64,000 nucleotides of DNA, taken from contig NZ_JBHSYQ010000003.1 in assembly GCF_042662225.1 (NCBI RefSeq), forward strand, positions 1,984,001-2,048,000. The letters run 5' to 3'. Below the pieces are notes generated by a model. The model searched no databases. It was not told the origin of the DNA and saw only the letters and a list, made by a program, of their open reading frames with translations. A program made the translations under genes and the position numbers. Below are positions 49,603 to 59,703 of this stretch, piece after piece. Source of the stretch: Nibribacter roseus (GTDB taxonomy: Bacteria; Bacteroidota; Bacteroidia; Cytophagales; Hymenobacteraceae). Every line of letters begins with the position of its first letter. Position 1 is the stretch's first letter.

Positions 49603-51588
49603 TTAATTCCAGAAGTAGCCCTCTTTGATACTCGTTATTTCGTTAATGTGACTAAATTCCAACCTAGCTGCACCTGTTAAGTGGGGTTCTAAGTTTTTGA
49701 AATAATTACTATCTACTTCTGTGTCAGTTGATAAGATTATTACCTGTTCTGCTGCATTAGGGAAGTAATGGTTCACAATATTGTCTCTGTGAATACTATC
49801 TAAGCGAGAAAGGGGAGTGTCTATAATCAATGGTAGATTTAATTGAGAAGTTTGAGCTAAGCCCCAAAGCAAAGAAACAGCAAAAACCTCTTTTTCTCCG
49901 GCAGAAAGCCCTGACTTTTTCATTTCGTGTCCGCTCCTGTCACGTATGATTATTTCATAAGTCTTGTCGTTAATTTCTAAATCTTTGATTAAGCCTGATT
50001 TGCTGGAAAGCATCTTGTACATTTCAAGAGTTTTTTCTTGAAGCACCTTCACTTTGTTTTTTCTGAGCTTTACAATGTAAGTATTTAACAAATTGGCAAT
50101 GGTATCACATTCCTGAATGAAGTCTGCTCGCTCTTTAGAAACATTGTGTTTTTCATATAGCTTGTTAATTTCAAGCTCAATGTCTTTAATTCGGGTTTCA
50201 ATTACGACTATTTCTTCATTTACATTAGAAAGCCTTACCGAAATTCTACCTATTTGAGTTTGACAACTCTCTATGGTGTTTTGTAGTGTGTCAAACAACT
50301 CTCTCTCGCTTTCGGAGGCAGTACTGCTCAGGCTAGCTTCAATAGAGCGAATTTCAAAATCAAGTTCTTCTTTTTCTTTTAATAGTTGCTCTAACTGAAG
50401 TACATCGCTTTGCTCAATTTCTTCTATTCTGTTTAAGACCTTGGCAGCATCTCGCTCCGAGAGATTTAGAATCTTCTTGATATCCCCGGCACTTTTGTTT
50501 TGCTGTAATATGTCTAGAACCCGTTTTTCTAACTTTGCTTTTTGCTCCGTGGTCAAAGGGTGTTCTATGATGGGTTCGGGCAGTTCTAATTTATCTACTA
50601 TTTGTTTGGCTAAATCTTGTGCATTGGCAGATAGGGCATTTTGCTTCTGACTTTCTCTTTCAGCTTCTATTTGTTTCTTTACACTATCAAAAAGTTTTCC
50701 TGCTATAGCCCACGGTAAGAACTGATCGTTGAGTACTTTAATTTGATTTTCCAACTGATTGCTCTTGTTGGAAAGCTGGATACGCTTTTTTTCTTTCTGT
50801 TTAACTATTTCCGTCGATTCGGCATCAATGCTAAATATGGCTTTGAATCGTTCCTGTGCTTCTTCTTTTTCACTTTTAAAGTTTTCAAGTTCTTGGCTCA
50901 GGTCGTCTCTTTCTTGTTTTTTAGAATGATGTTTGCGTTGCTCTTTTTTAAGTTCGCTTTCTTTGTATTCAATGTCCTCATCCGAAATTTCTACAAATCC
51001 TTTTCGCTCTTCTTGTTTCAAATACAAAATATCATTTGCTAATCGGGAAATGTACTGAATGCCCAAAGCCGCTTCGAGTGAAGTTTGCAGCCGTACTTCT
51101 GAATGATCGTCTGCGGCAATTTCTTGTATTTTTTCACCGTCAAAGAAAAAGAATTGAGTGATACTTTTTGGAATTGTAGCATTAATGAAATCCTGCCACA
51201 TTTCTTTATTTTGTACGCTCACTCTTTTACCGTCCTTTACTACCACCAGTTTTTCCTCCAGATCTTTGTATCGTGGTGTTTCTGTAACACCGGCACTCCA
51301 AGAGCGGTGAATTACTATAGTTTCATGCTCACCTGTTTCCAGCTCCAGTTCAAAAGAGACATAGGCGTTGCCTTTGCTCAATTCCTTGCGGTTAATGTAC
51401 TTGTACAGCCAGTCGGGCTTGGCTCCATACAGGCAAACATTGATGGCTTCCATAATAGAGGTTTTACCCGCACCGTTCATACCACCAACCAAAAAGATGC
51501 TCTTGCCTTCGCTACTTTGCGGAAAGTTGAAAACTGTTGGAAACTGAAACGATTTGTAATTTTCTATGGTGAGCTTATTGAACTTCAT
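49603..51588 (-). CDS. DndD-like SMC/RecF-type ATPase
   Basis: The protein has 661 aa. The N-terminus FNKLTIENYKSF ... FLVGGMNGAGKTSIMEAI has Walker A GGMNGAGKT (35-43); a long coiled coil fills about 190-530; the ABC signature is LSAGEKEVFAVSLLWGL and Walker B LPLIIDTPLSRLD. This is the layout of DndD, which nicks or licenses DNA in phosphorothioate systems. A central zinc-hook CxxC is not seen. It follows the 66-aa gene by three bases. Confidence 0.85.
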   Translation of the reverse strand: MKFNKLTIENYKSFQFPTVFNFPQSSEGKSIFLVGGMNGAGKTSIMEAINVCLYGAKPDWLYKYINRKELSKGNAYVSFELELETGEHETIVIHRSWSAGVTETPRYKDLEEKLVVVKDGKRVSVQNKEMWQDFINATIPKSITQFFFFDGEKIQEIAADDHSEVRLQTSLEAALGIQYISRLANDILYLKQEERKGFVEISDEDIEYKESELKKEQRKHHSKKQERDDLSQELENFKSEKEEAQERFKAIFSIDAESTEIVKQKEKKRIQLSNKSNQLENQIKVLNDQFLPWAIAGKLFDSVKKQIEAERESQKQNALSANAQDLAKQIVDKLELPEPIIEHPLTTEQKAKLEKRVLDILQQNKSAGDIKKILNLSERDAAKVLNRIEEIEQSDVLQLEQLLKEKEELDFEIRSIEASLSSTASESERELFDTLQNTIESCQTQIGRISVRLSNVNEEIVVIETRIKDIELEINKLYEKHNVSKERADFIQECDTIANLLNTYIVKLRKNKVKVLQEKTLEMYKMLSSKSGLIKDLEINDKTYEIIIRDRSGHEMKKSGLSAGEKEVFAVSLLWGLAQTSQLNLPLIIDTPLSRLDSIHRDNIVNHYFPNAAEQVIILSTDTEVDSNYFKNLEPHLTGAARLEFSHINEITSIKEGYFWN

Positions 51589-51591
51589 CGC

Positions 51592-51762
51592 CTATTTTTT
51601 TATGTCTGATTTCAGAATTTCTTTCAGAGCATCATATATACCTGTTCTGCGGTCTTTGAATTGATATTCTCTTACCGTAGCCAATAGCTTTTCTACTATT
51701 TCAAGCGAAACATTATATTGGAGACAAAGCTCCTTGAGCAGTTCGTTATCTTCTTGTTTCAT
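51592..51762 (-). CDS. Small defence-operon protein (DNA-modification-system-associated type)
   Basis: 56 aa from ATG 51762 (MKQEDNELLKELCLQYNVSLEIVEKLLATVREYQFKD...), or 66 from 51792. Fully helical, ending RRTGIYDALKEILKS. Short proteins with the pattern ELCxxxxVxxxxVxxLL ... RRxGIYxxL are found between HsdS and DndD-like genes in other bacteria (from memory of annotations). Probably a structural subunit; role unknown. Confidence 0.7.
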   Translation of the reverse strand: MKQEDNELLKELCLQYNVSLEIVEKLLATVREYQFKDRRTGIYDALKEILKSDIKK

Positions 51763-51870
51763 TGTATAAATGTTTTTGCGAATAAAGTCCAATAAGCTTA
51801 CCCTATTTCATTTAATGCCCACTATATTCAGCCGCTTTATAATACGCCAATACTTCTATTGCGTCAGAAC

Positions 51871-53256
51871 TTAGGCTGTAGTAGAAGATTGTACCTTGGT
51901 TTGACTTCCTTCTTCAATCAATTGTTCCACTCTTGCTTTAGCTTTTTCAAGCAATCTCTGTGATTCAATTTTTGAATCATAGCTTGATCTAATCAATTCA
52001 TAAAGTTGTTTTTTTAAATCTTCGTTAATATCTGGAATCAAAAATTGACGAATATCTTTTGGGTATATGTATGGCTGTGAAGAACCGCTTTGGTATACTT
52101 TAGATTGAAGAATACCGTATTTAGAATTTAATAAAACCATCAAATATCCTGCATCAAATTTATTATCACACCTCAACATGGTGATGAAACTTGCGTGGAC
52201 AGCTCTGTCATCACTAAACCAAATGTTTGTTTTACCAAGATAAGCTCCTACTGAATAGAATAGTAAATCATTTTCTCGCAGTAAAGCAGCAGAATTCTTT
52301 GAAACCCACTCTTCAGAAGCAATCGGGAAGCTATTATAACCTTCTGGAGAAATTTTTGTCAGGTGTTTTTGAGTAATAATGGGTACACCTTCTGACGCAT
52401 AATCTGGATTACTGAACTTTATTACCTTGGTAAAGTAAGTAAGCGGTTTTAAAATCCTTCCCTGTGTTTCAGTAATATATTTATAATAGTTTTTTAACTC
52501 TGGATTATAAAATTCTCCATCCGCTCGATTGCTATTCACTACCTCACTAAACCTAGCTGAATAACGTTTAGGTTTTTCAAACGTGATTTTATCTAATCCT
52601 AATTCTTGTTCCAAAAGTTGGGTGGCTTTTTGATAGAGGGCTTGGGATTCTTTTTTTAGATTGTATGATCTATTAAATATTTTTTTTAAAGAGTTTTGCT
52701 CAACTAAATCAACTAATGGAATAAAAATCCTCCTCAATTCTGCAGCAGAGACATTTGCTTGGTTAATGGATGGCATTGCTCTTCTACGAATTTGACCTTT
52801 ACCAAATTCTGTATTTAAGTACATTGTTAAGAATTCCGGTAGAACTAAGTCTTCATTCGTGTTTACTCTCACTAAATAAGATGCGAAAGTACTTTCTTCT
52901 CCTTCTTTAAAAATCCCTGTTCTTCCAACAAAATCAATAGAATTAGTTCTGTTAAATAATACATCATTAGGCAATAACTTGTACTTTTCAAAAATAGCTT
53001 TAGGAATATTAGCATATTTCTTAGCTTTTTCTAATACACAGTTATTGATTTCATTCATCCGAAATATTGGGAATCCTTTTAACTTTTCGTTCATCGATAT
53101 AGAAATTCCATACTGACACTTTGTAAAAGTCTTTCCCAATCTAATCCATTTATATTTTTCGTTAGGTTGAAAGGCGTATTTTGGGTCAAAATATTCAGCA
53201 GCCCATCTATTTTCTGAAATTGTATCGGTTAAACGAACTTGTGTTATTGATGCCAT
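51871..53256 (-). CDS. hsdS: Type I specificity subunit HsdS
   Basis: The protein has 461 aa from ATG 53256 (MASITQVRLTDTISE), four bases after the methylase stop; the frame opens at 53307 inside the methylase gene. It has two target-recognition half-subunits, each ended by a conserved helix: AELRRIFIPLVDLVEQNSLKKIFNRSYNLKKESQALYQKA (about 195-235, shortened here to its key block PLVDLVEQ) and RQFLIPDINEDLKKQLYELI near the C-terminus. It sets the DNA sequence read by the methylase. Two different recognition domains imply a bipartite target. Confidence 0.88.
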   Translation of the reverse strand: MASITQVRLTDTISENRWAAEYFDPKYAFQPNEKYKWIRLGKTFTKCQYGISISMNEKLKGFPIFRMNEINNCVLEKAKKYANIPKAIFEKYKLLPNDVLFNRTNSIDFVGRTGIFKEGEESTFASYLVRVNTNEDLVLPEFLTMYLNTEFGKGQIRRRAMPSINQANVSAAELRRIFIPLVDLVEQNSLKKIFNRSYNLKKESQALYQKATQLLEQELGLDKITFEKPKRYSARFSEVVNSNRADGEFYNPELKNYYKYITETQGRILKPLTYFTKVIKFSNPDYASEGVPIITQKHLTKISPEGYNSFPIASEEWVSKNSAALLRENDLLFYSVGAYLGKTNIWFSDDRAVHASFITMLRCDNKFDAGYLMVLLNSKYGILQSKVYQSGSSQPYIYPKDIRQFLIPDINEDLKKQLYELIRSSYDSKIESQRLLEKAKARVEQLIEEGSQTKVQSSTTA

Positions 53257-53260
53257 AATA

Positions 53261-56080
53261 TTAATTTTTCCAGAAGTCAAATTCTTGTTCAATCGCAAAT
53301 TGTACAAAGGCTTCGGCTATACACAGTTTTTTTTCTTTGGCTAGGTATTTTCCGTTAGAGTCAGCGGCCATGGGCAGTGTGCTTGCTTCTGCTGTTGCCG
53401 TTTGTAAGGAGTGTCCTTGGGCGGCTACCATTGAAAGCAGTTCGTTTCTGGAAATTTTATGGTTTACCAAATCTTGGTCTATCTCAGGGTTGCCGAAGGC
53501 ATCTTCTACTATGTTGCCGTCTTTATCGGTCCTATATATATAGTCGCCACTGTTGTTCTTGCCACCGCGCTCACTCACGGCCATAAAAATGTCATAATCT
53601 GAACGTTTGGCTACTTCGGCATCTATAAAACGATTTCGTAATTTTTCTATACTGTCATCATTGTTTAGCAGGAGTTGTAATTTACCTTTGTTGGTAAGTA
53701 GAAGTTTTTCTTCTACTGCCAACGGAATGGCATTTTCGTAACTCTTTATTTCAGATTTTAACTGCTTCGCTTTTTCTTTTTGGCCATCTTTCAAAGTTTT
53801 TAAGGCTATCTTGTGCGCTTCTTTGATGGACTTAATGTGTGCAGTACAGGCAGCCTTAGTTCCTTCCCAGTTGTCCTTGGCAATTTCTATTTCCGCCTTT
53901 TGGGTAAGTACCAGGGCCTCTACTTCATCATTTAAGCCTTCCAATTTAGTTTTTGTCTTCAGCAAACTATCTTTTAATTCAGAAATGCGCTCATCCAACA
54001 GATCGAGTTTTTCTTCTAAGGTGAGCTCTGTAGTTTCTTCTGTCTCCTCATCTTCTGAAGTTTCCTTTTCACTATCTGCATTCTCTTCCTCAGCCATTTC
54101 TGGTTCGGGATATTCTTCTAAAATTAACTCGTAAATATTTTCAGGAATTTCTTCTTCGGGTATGTCTAATGTATTTTCAAATTGATATAATAATTCTTGG
54201 ATTTGATTTGCATAATCAGGGCAACTGTTTTCCACTTCCCTTTGAATCTTTATGATATTATCCAGTTGAGCTTGGGTATATTTTTGGATAAAGAGCACCG
54301 ACGTTTTGGTTCCGGTGTGAGGTTTAAACGAATTTCCGTGCAAACCCACAACCGCCAACAAACGGGCCTTTCTCAAAATCCATTCACGTATGAATGCCAG
54401 CGATGAATTGTTAAATTTACCCTGTGGTAACACGATAGCCGCTCTACCTCCGGGACGTAGCATTTTAACGATGCGTTCAATGAACAATACATCTCTTTCT
54501 TCTTTGGCTGTTTTATCTTTAGCTCTTTTAAGAGCAGGCTTAGCCAAATCGTACTGAGAAAGCATCTTCTTATCTCTCATCTCTCCTGCAAAGGGCGGAT
54601 TGGCTAGAATAACATCAAAATTCATTTCTCCGAAATATTCCCAAGCTTTGTCATCGTCTTTGAATGTCTCACCTTCGGGTACACGTGCTTTAAGAAGAGA
54701 AGAATGTTTGCTTAATTCAGTCATCAGGTATTGTCCTGATTTAGTGGTGTACCATGTGCGTGGATCAATGCTGCTCACATCGGGTCCGAAAATGTTGGTA
54801 TGTCCGTCACCTGCAATTAACATCAAGGCTCTTGAAGTTTTGGCGGCTCTGGCTTCAAAATCAATTCCCCACAAATATTTGCTGGCATATCGGTGTTTTC
54901 TCAGTTCCTGCTCTTGCGTAGTAACTGCGGGCACTGCCCATTCCATAGCGTGCAAAAGGAATCCTGCCGAACCACAACTTGGGTCCATAACATATTCATT
55001 ATCTTGTGGGTTAAGCATTCGCACACACATTTCTATCACATGGCGTGGCGTAAAAAACTGTCCTTTCTTTTTCTTGGCTTCGGTAGGCAGCAAATATTCA
55101 AAAGCATCATCCATAATGCGGAGGTTGGACCCCATCAAGCGCACAGGCTCTACCGGACCAATACACACTTGCAAGTGGTCTTTTCTTAGCTTGATGTTTT
55201 CATTTTCTTCAAAAACACCTTGCCATTCGTTACAAGCCCTTCTAAAAAGTCCATTAATCGTATCGTATGTCAATTCTGCATCTTCAAATTTTTTAAATTC
55301 AACTTCTTTGTTAGGTCTAGTTCTGCGGTTGTCGTTTGCTTCTTTTTCGTCCCAGATCTTGGCAAAAATGATTTTAAAAATTTCGTTGAATTCATCCACT
55401 CCACTATCAGCCAACACAAGTTCTTCCAGATCCTGAATGATTTTCTTGAAATTAAAAGAAGTCTTAAGCTGTGCCAGTGTTCTCTTTACCTCTAATACAT
55501 CTTTTTCCTCCTCGTTAACTTTTGGTATTTCAGATAAGGTATCAAAATCCCTGTTTTGCGGTCTGTACAAAATCAACCTATCTGAACCATTGGACCAAAT
55601 GCCAATAGGATTTCCCTTAGCACCTAAATAAGTTTTAAGTTGCTCTATGCCTTCTTTTCTTTTCGGCTTCTTAATTTCGAAAAGCAATTTTACAGTTTGC
55701 TTGGTGTTATCTCGATATACCGCAATGTCTGCAAACTTAGTATTGACTTCTGTGCCAAACTGAACCGGAATTTCACATTCAATTTGGTCTGTTTTATAAT
55801 TGTAATAATTAATCAATTTGTACAACCAAAGTTGACGAACTACTTCTTCAGGTGAAGATTTTCCATCCTCGATATATATTAAAACTTCTTCTTTCCCAGA
55901 GTGTAAAGGAGCAAGAGGCTTGATGTAAAAAAGTTTTTTTCCAGTTTGTTTTCCGGTCCCGTTCTTACTGTAGATAGTTAACATTTCGTGAATAGGCTTA
56001 CCTAATCCTTCAAATTCAGTAAGTTCGTACTTTACGTTAGGATCTCTAAAGATCTTATCTATTACCTGATGTGCATTCAT
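53261..56080 (-). CDS. N6-adenine methylase with N-terminal nuclease domain (HSDR_N + N6_Mtase fusion)
   Basis: The protein has 939 aa. Residues about 80-180 form an HsdR-N-like PD-(D/E)xK core: D118 in KFADIAVY, E135-x-K137 in LLFEIKKP, then GIEQLKTYLGA. Residues about 310-620 are the HsdM methylase with motif I DPSCGSAGF (366-374) and motif IV NPPF (495-498), FFTPRHVIEMCVRML and RPGGRAAIVLPQG. Then an acidic coiled-coil region (about 655-760) and a helical tail. Methylation and cutting may therefore sit in one chain, like type IIG enzymes but with a separate HsdS and no SF2 motor. First gene of the operon. Confidence 0.85.
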   Translation of the reverse strand: MNAHQVIDKIFRDPNVKYELTEFEGLGKPIHEMLTIYSKNGTGKQTGKKLFYIKPLAPLHSGKEEVLIYIEDGKSSPEEVVRQLWLYKLINYYNYKTDQIECEIPVQFGTEVNTKFADIAVYRDNTKQTVKLLFEIKKPKRKEGIEQLKTYLGAKGNPIGIWSNGSDRLILYRPQNRDFDTLSEIPKVNEEEKDVLEVKRTLAQLKTSFNFKKIIQDLEELVLADSGVDEFNEIFKIIFAKIWDEKEANDNRRTRPNKEVEFKKFEDAELTYDTINGLFRRACNEWQGVFEENENIKLRKDHLQVCIGPVEPVRLMGSNLRIMDDAFEYLLPTEAKKKKGQFFTPRHVIEMCVRMLNPQDNEYVMDPSCGSAGFLLHAMEWAVPAVTTQEQELRKHRYASKYLWGIDFEARAAKTSRALMLIAGDGHTNIFGPDVSSIDPRTWYTTKSGQYLMTELSKHSSLLKARVPEGETFKDDDKAWEYFGEMNFDVILANPPFAGEMRDKKMLSQYDLAKPALKRAKDKTAKEERDVLFIERIVKMLRPGGRAAIVLPQGKFNNSSLAFIREWILRKARLLAVVGLHGNSFKPHTGTKTSVLFIQKYTQAQLDNIIKIQREVENSCPDYANQIQELLYQFENTLDIPEEEIPENIYELILEEYPEPEMAEEENADSEKETSEDEETEETTELTLEEKLDLLDERISELKDSLLKTKTKLEGLNDEVEALVLTQKAEIEIAKDNWEGTKAACTAHIKSIKEAHKIALKTLKDGQKEKAKQLKSEIKSYENAIPLAVEEKLLLTNKGKLQLLLNNDDSIEKLRNRFIDAEVAKRSDYDIFMAVSERGGKNNSGDYIYRTDKDGNIVEDAFGNPEIDQDLVNHKISRNELLSMVAAQGHSLQTATAEASTLPMAADSNGKYLAKEKKLCIAEAFVQFAIEQEFDFWKN

Positions 56081-56791
56081 TTTTTTCTAAACTATTTTAA
56101 CTTTTTTCCATCTGCGGCCAACATTGGCTGCAATGACAATTATCAATATTCCACTTGGTTAATCAACTTGTCAATTAGCCAAATAATAAACATTCTATTG
56201 TTTTTATTCTAGTAAAAACAATCAATGACTTAATCTGTCCCTTGCTAGCAATTTATTATCTCTTTTTATCTTGCTAAGAATAGTTGGTTCATCAAGAACT
56301 TTTGTTTCCGCCTTTTTAAAAAGTATTCATGTAGTAGCTAACACCTATTAGACTATTCTTCCTGCTGTTAGCCCGCCATTAAAAATTTATGATTTACGAC
56401 TGCTAAATAGAAACTTTAGCTAAGACCCACTATTCTCAGTAATGAATAAAATTGCTTTCTAGCGAAACGTGCCATTTGTCACAGGCCATTTGACTTCCTA
56501 TATTATTTATAAAGAAGCTTTCGTAATTTGCCCAATTTTGCTATCACCTTTTGAATTGAAGTATGCGTTGTTGTTGAATTTCATTATAAGTGGGGGCTTT
56601 ATGATAGACTATGCTTTCTAAGCGTAACAGCATTTTTCTGCAACTCATCTTAGATGTGAGTAGCCACATAAACTAGTTAATCAATAATAACCATATACAA
56701 ATATACCATGTCTTAAGCTTTAAGCATTATTCACTTTTTTATTATTGTATAGTAATTTTTTACTATTAGGTAGTATGTACCTCACAATTAA
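56081..56791. other. AT-rich intergenic region
   Basis: 711 bases without a gene. It holds GCCAACATTGGC at about 56118-56129 upstream of the methylase, and ATAGTAA-TTTT-TTACTAT at 56748-56765, which may end the AddB-like gene. Otherwise nothing is seen. Confidence 0.4.
56748..56765. terminator. Small AT hairpin downstream of the AddB-like gene
   Basis: ATAGTAA and TTACTAT with a TTTT loop, 26 bases past the stop at 56792 (minus strand). A weak stem, so termination is uncertain. Confidence 0.35.
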
Positions 56792-59659
56792 CTACCTCCC
56801 GCAAATTCCTGCATACCCACAATACTCACAACCCTTGATTTCCTCACGCTGATTTAAAACACCATCTGAAGATAGTACTTCTTCTAACAGTTTTTTAACC
56901 TGATGTTCTATCTCATCTGCTTGTGCCTTTGTCAAAGAAAGAAGTTTTTCATCTCCTGCACTTAACTTAGCATCAAAGCCCTTACTGTATAGCTCTTTGC
57001 TATTGTATAGTGCTGGCACCACGTTTTTACCATCAAGCTCCTCTTTGTTGTTAAGTCTAAAAAGCAACGAGTATAGAAGCACCTGCATGGCGGCTTTGTT
57101 TCTGTCTTTTGTTTCCCGGTCAAACAACTCTGGTATGGTTTTGAAAGCGCGAATATCTTTACCGGTCTTATAATCTAAGACTCTTACTTCTCCGTTTTTC
57201 TCGTCTATTCTATCAATGTGTCCTTTCAAGCGCATGGTTTGATTTGAGTCTCCGTAAGGAACATCAATTGCCATATTGTAGGTTTTTTCTAATCCTATAA
57301 TATGGAAAGGGGCATAGGCCATATCTACTTCCAATACCTGCTTTACCATTTCAGCCACCATGTGCAATGGTAAGCTATTGCGGCCCAGAAAAGGTACTGT
57401 CCCGGACTCCGCCTGATAAGCGTTAGTAACTCTTTCTAATAGCGGCAACTCATTTAGTTTCTGATCAATACCTTCTTTGGTTACCTTAGAACCTTCTCTA
57501 TACTCTTCATAGAAATCCTGTAGTACCTTGTGCATAAGCTTACCGAAGACAGAGTTATCTACATCTTCTTGTACTTCATCAGGCTCTTTAATTCCGACAA
57601 GGTATCGGAAAGCGAACTGCGTGCGGCAATGGAGCCAGGTATTCAAAGCGCTAGGGGAGAGGGGCTTCGCTTGCTCACCGTTATCTATATACTTTAAAAG
57701 CGCAGGCAGTACATCAGATTTTTTAAGGTCAAGTGCTGAAGTTGCAGCCGGTTTGGCTTTTAGATGGAGTTGCTGTGGTGTTACACATGGCCATAACTCA
57801 AATAATAACTGCTTTACAAAGCGGCTCAGTTCACTTTGTTTGCCACCTGCCCGATAGCTGCTGTAAAACAAATGTACCTTTTTAGCTCGTTGCAGAAGCC
57901 TGTAAAAGTGATAGGCGTAAATGGCATCATGCTGGTCTGTAGTAGGGAGCCCATAGGCGCTCCGTATAAAGTAAGGAATCAGAGAAGGTTCATCAGAGGC
58001 GGCTGGCAATACACCCTCATTTAAGCTGAGGATGTATAGGTTATCAAAATCTAGGCACCTGGTCTCCAGCATACCCATTACCTGAAGGCCTTGCAAAGGC
58101 TCACCTGTAAACGGAATGGAGAGCTGTTGGAGAAGGTGCCGTATTAGTTTTTCCAACAGATCAGAACTCATTTCTATGTCAGCTTCTTCTGCTGTTTCCA
58201 GCATATTTTCCAGCTGAGTCCGGGTACGGGTAATATACTCTTCTTCCAGAGTTCGCTGTGCAGCCTGGTCCTTTCTAAGGTGCTTGTTTACCACCTCAAG
58301 AACCTCTAATAAATATTTCCCAATCCCTTTTCCAGAAGAGGTACATTTAAAGATGACTGCGAGTTGTTTGTCTTGCTGCAGTTCAGCTTCGCTTACGTAA
58401 CGTTTGCTGTTCTTTTCAATTTCCTGAAGAACACCATAGGTGAGTTTCGGGTTTAGGCCACGTACATAGGGGTGCCGGAGCAATGTAGTAATAGGTTTGT
58501 AATGAAACTGATTTGTTTCAGATTTTACGCATGTCTTTTGAAGCTCCAGCAAAGCATCTAACAAGCTGTAGACAGGAGTTACCCGGAGGGGTACGCCCAT
58601 GGTAACATTTACCGTAGAGTTTTCAAGGGCGGTAGGCAATTGATATAGAAAAGGAAACAACTGGCTTTCATCTGGGAGTACCACAGCCGTACGAGTTAGT
58701 TCCTGGTCATTGGGCACGCCAATTTCTGCTAACTGCTGCTGCAACTGCCGCCCAGCCTCGCGCGCCTGCGCATGCTCCAATGGCAGCTCTGTAAGCTGTA
58801 TCGTTTCTTGCAGCTTATTAGATAAGAGATTCGGAACTTGAGCTGGGAAAGTAGGACCTAGTACTTCATCTTTTAACCACCGACGCATGTATAGCCCCGC
58901 TTCTTGTTCTGGTTTTAGTAAATGGGCATCTACATCCCAGAAAATTCGGGCTTTGTCTTTCTTAATTAGCTGTTTTATTACTTTCTCTTCAACTTTGGTT
59001 AAGTCATTAAATCCGCAGAATAAAATTGTTTGGTCCTCCAGGGTGTCAAGATATCGGGCTTGTTCAGCTACGCTTTTGGCGATAAGCCCGCTATATCCTA
59101 CTTTTTCCTGTAGGAGCGTTTCCCTGAACTCTTTGTAAAGCTTAGGCAATACTTCCCAAAAAGCCAGAAATCTTTCTTTATGACCAGATAATTTTTTGTC
59201 TTCAGTAAAGCTGCCATAGAAAGCCTGAAGAGCGGTCTTTTGCTCGTCACTTAACAGATCATCGCTTTCTAGGGTTTTTATATCCTTCAGGTGGAAGAAT
59301 ACTTTTTCAGCATCAACGCAGGCTTGATCCAGGTTATTGAAATCTTTTAAAATAATCTCTCCCCACGCATAAAACTGATCGAAGGACTCGTCCCCAGGCA
59401 TTAGATTTTTGTAGATTGGGTATAGCTTAAAGCAAAGTTGGAGGGTGTCAGCCCGCTTTAAGTCGGAGAACTGTTCCAGGAATTCACCCATACTCAGCAC
59501 CCGTGGAGCCCACGTAGGAACTTGGCTTTTTTGAGCCAAATGCTTTAGAAGAAACTGACCTGCTCTGCGATTGGGAAAAACTAATTGTAATTGATGAAAA
59601 CGTCCGCTGTAATCTTTGAATAGGGTATTGGCTACTTCCTGTAGAAAATCAATGCTCAT
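56792..59659 (-). CDS. AddB-like PD-(D/E)XK nuclease/inactivated helicase
   Basis: The protein has 955 aa. An N-terminal helicase-like fold without a clear Walker A is followed by a C-terminal nuclease: GKLMHKVLQDFYEEYREG (nuclease helix), RVLDYKTGKDIRAFK (D-x(n)-YKTG core) and CEYCGYAGICGR, the last cysteines of the Fe-S staple, with the first Cys in WLHCRTQFAFRY. This is the AddB pattern of the AddAB double-strand-break resection enzyme. The upstream AddA-like gene is 44 bases away; both on the minus strand. Confidence 0.85.
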   Translation of the reverse strand: MSIDFLQEVANTLFKDYSGRFHQLQLVFPNRRAGQFLLKHLAQKSQVPTWAPRVLSMGEFLEQFSDLKRADTLQLCFKLYPIYKNLMPGDESFDQFYAWGEIILKDFNNLDQACVDAEKVFFHLKDIKTLESDDLLSDEQKTALQAFYGSFTEDKKLSGHKERFLAFWEVLPKLYKEFRETLLQEKVGYSGLIAKSVAEQARYLDTLEDQTILFCGFNDLTKVEEKVIKQLIKKDKARIFWDVDAHLLKPEQEAGLYMRRWLKDEVLGPTFPAQVPNLLSNKLQETIQLTELPLEHAQAREAGRQLQQQLAEIGVPNDQELTRTAVVLPDESQLFPFLYQLPTALENSTVNVTMGVPLRVTPVYSLLDALLELQKTCVKSETNQFHYKPITTLLRHPYVRGLNPKLTYGVLQEIEKNSKRYVSEAELQQDKQLAVIFKCTSSGKGIGKYLLEVLEVVNKHLRKDQAAQRTLEEEYITRTRTQLENMLETAEEADIEMSSDLLEKLIRHLLQQLSIPFTGEPLQGLQVMGMLETRCLDFDNLYILSLNEGVLPAASDEPSLIPYFIRSAYGLPTTDQHDAIYAYHFYRLLQRAKKVHLFYSSYRAGGKQSELSRFVKQLLFELWPCVTPQQLHLKAKPAATSALDLKKSDVLPALLKYIDNGEQAKPLSPSALNTWLHCRTQFAFRYLVGIKEPDEVQEDVDNSVFGKLMHKVLQDFYEEYREGSKVTKEGIDQKLNELPLLERVTNAYQAESGTVPFLGRNSLPLHMVAEMVKQVLEVDMAYAPFHIIGLEKTYNMAIDVPYGDSNQTMRLKGHIDRIDEKNGEVRVLDYKTGKDIRAFKTIPELFDRETKDRNKAAMQVLLYSLLFRLNNKEELDGKNVVPALYNSKELYSKGFDAKLSAGDEKLLSLTKAQADEIEHQVKKLLEEVLSSDGVLNQREEIKGCEYCGYAGICGR

Positions 59660-59703
59660 AAAAGGGTGTTGTTATTGGTAAAGGAAAAGAAGCTACTAGC
59701 ACT

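Noticed and set aside
48058..51588. Phosphorothioation (Dnd) system
   Set aside because: DndD- and DndE-like parts exist, but no DndC (PAPS-reductase-like), DndB or cysteine desulfurase is present; a methylase takes that place.
54600..55436. 278-codon open frame antisense to the methylase gene
   Set aside because: Ser-rich shadow opposite the conserved methylase motifs.
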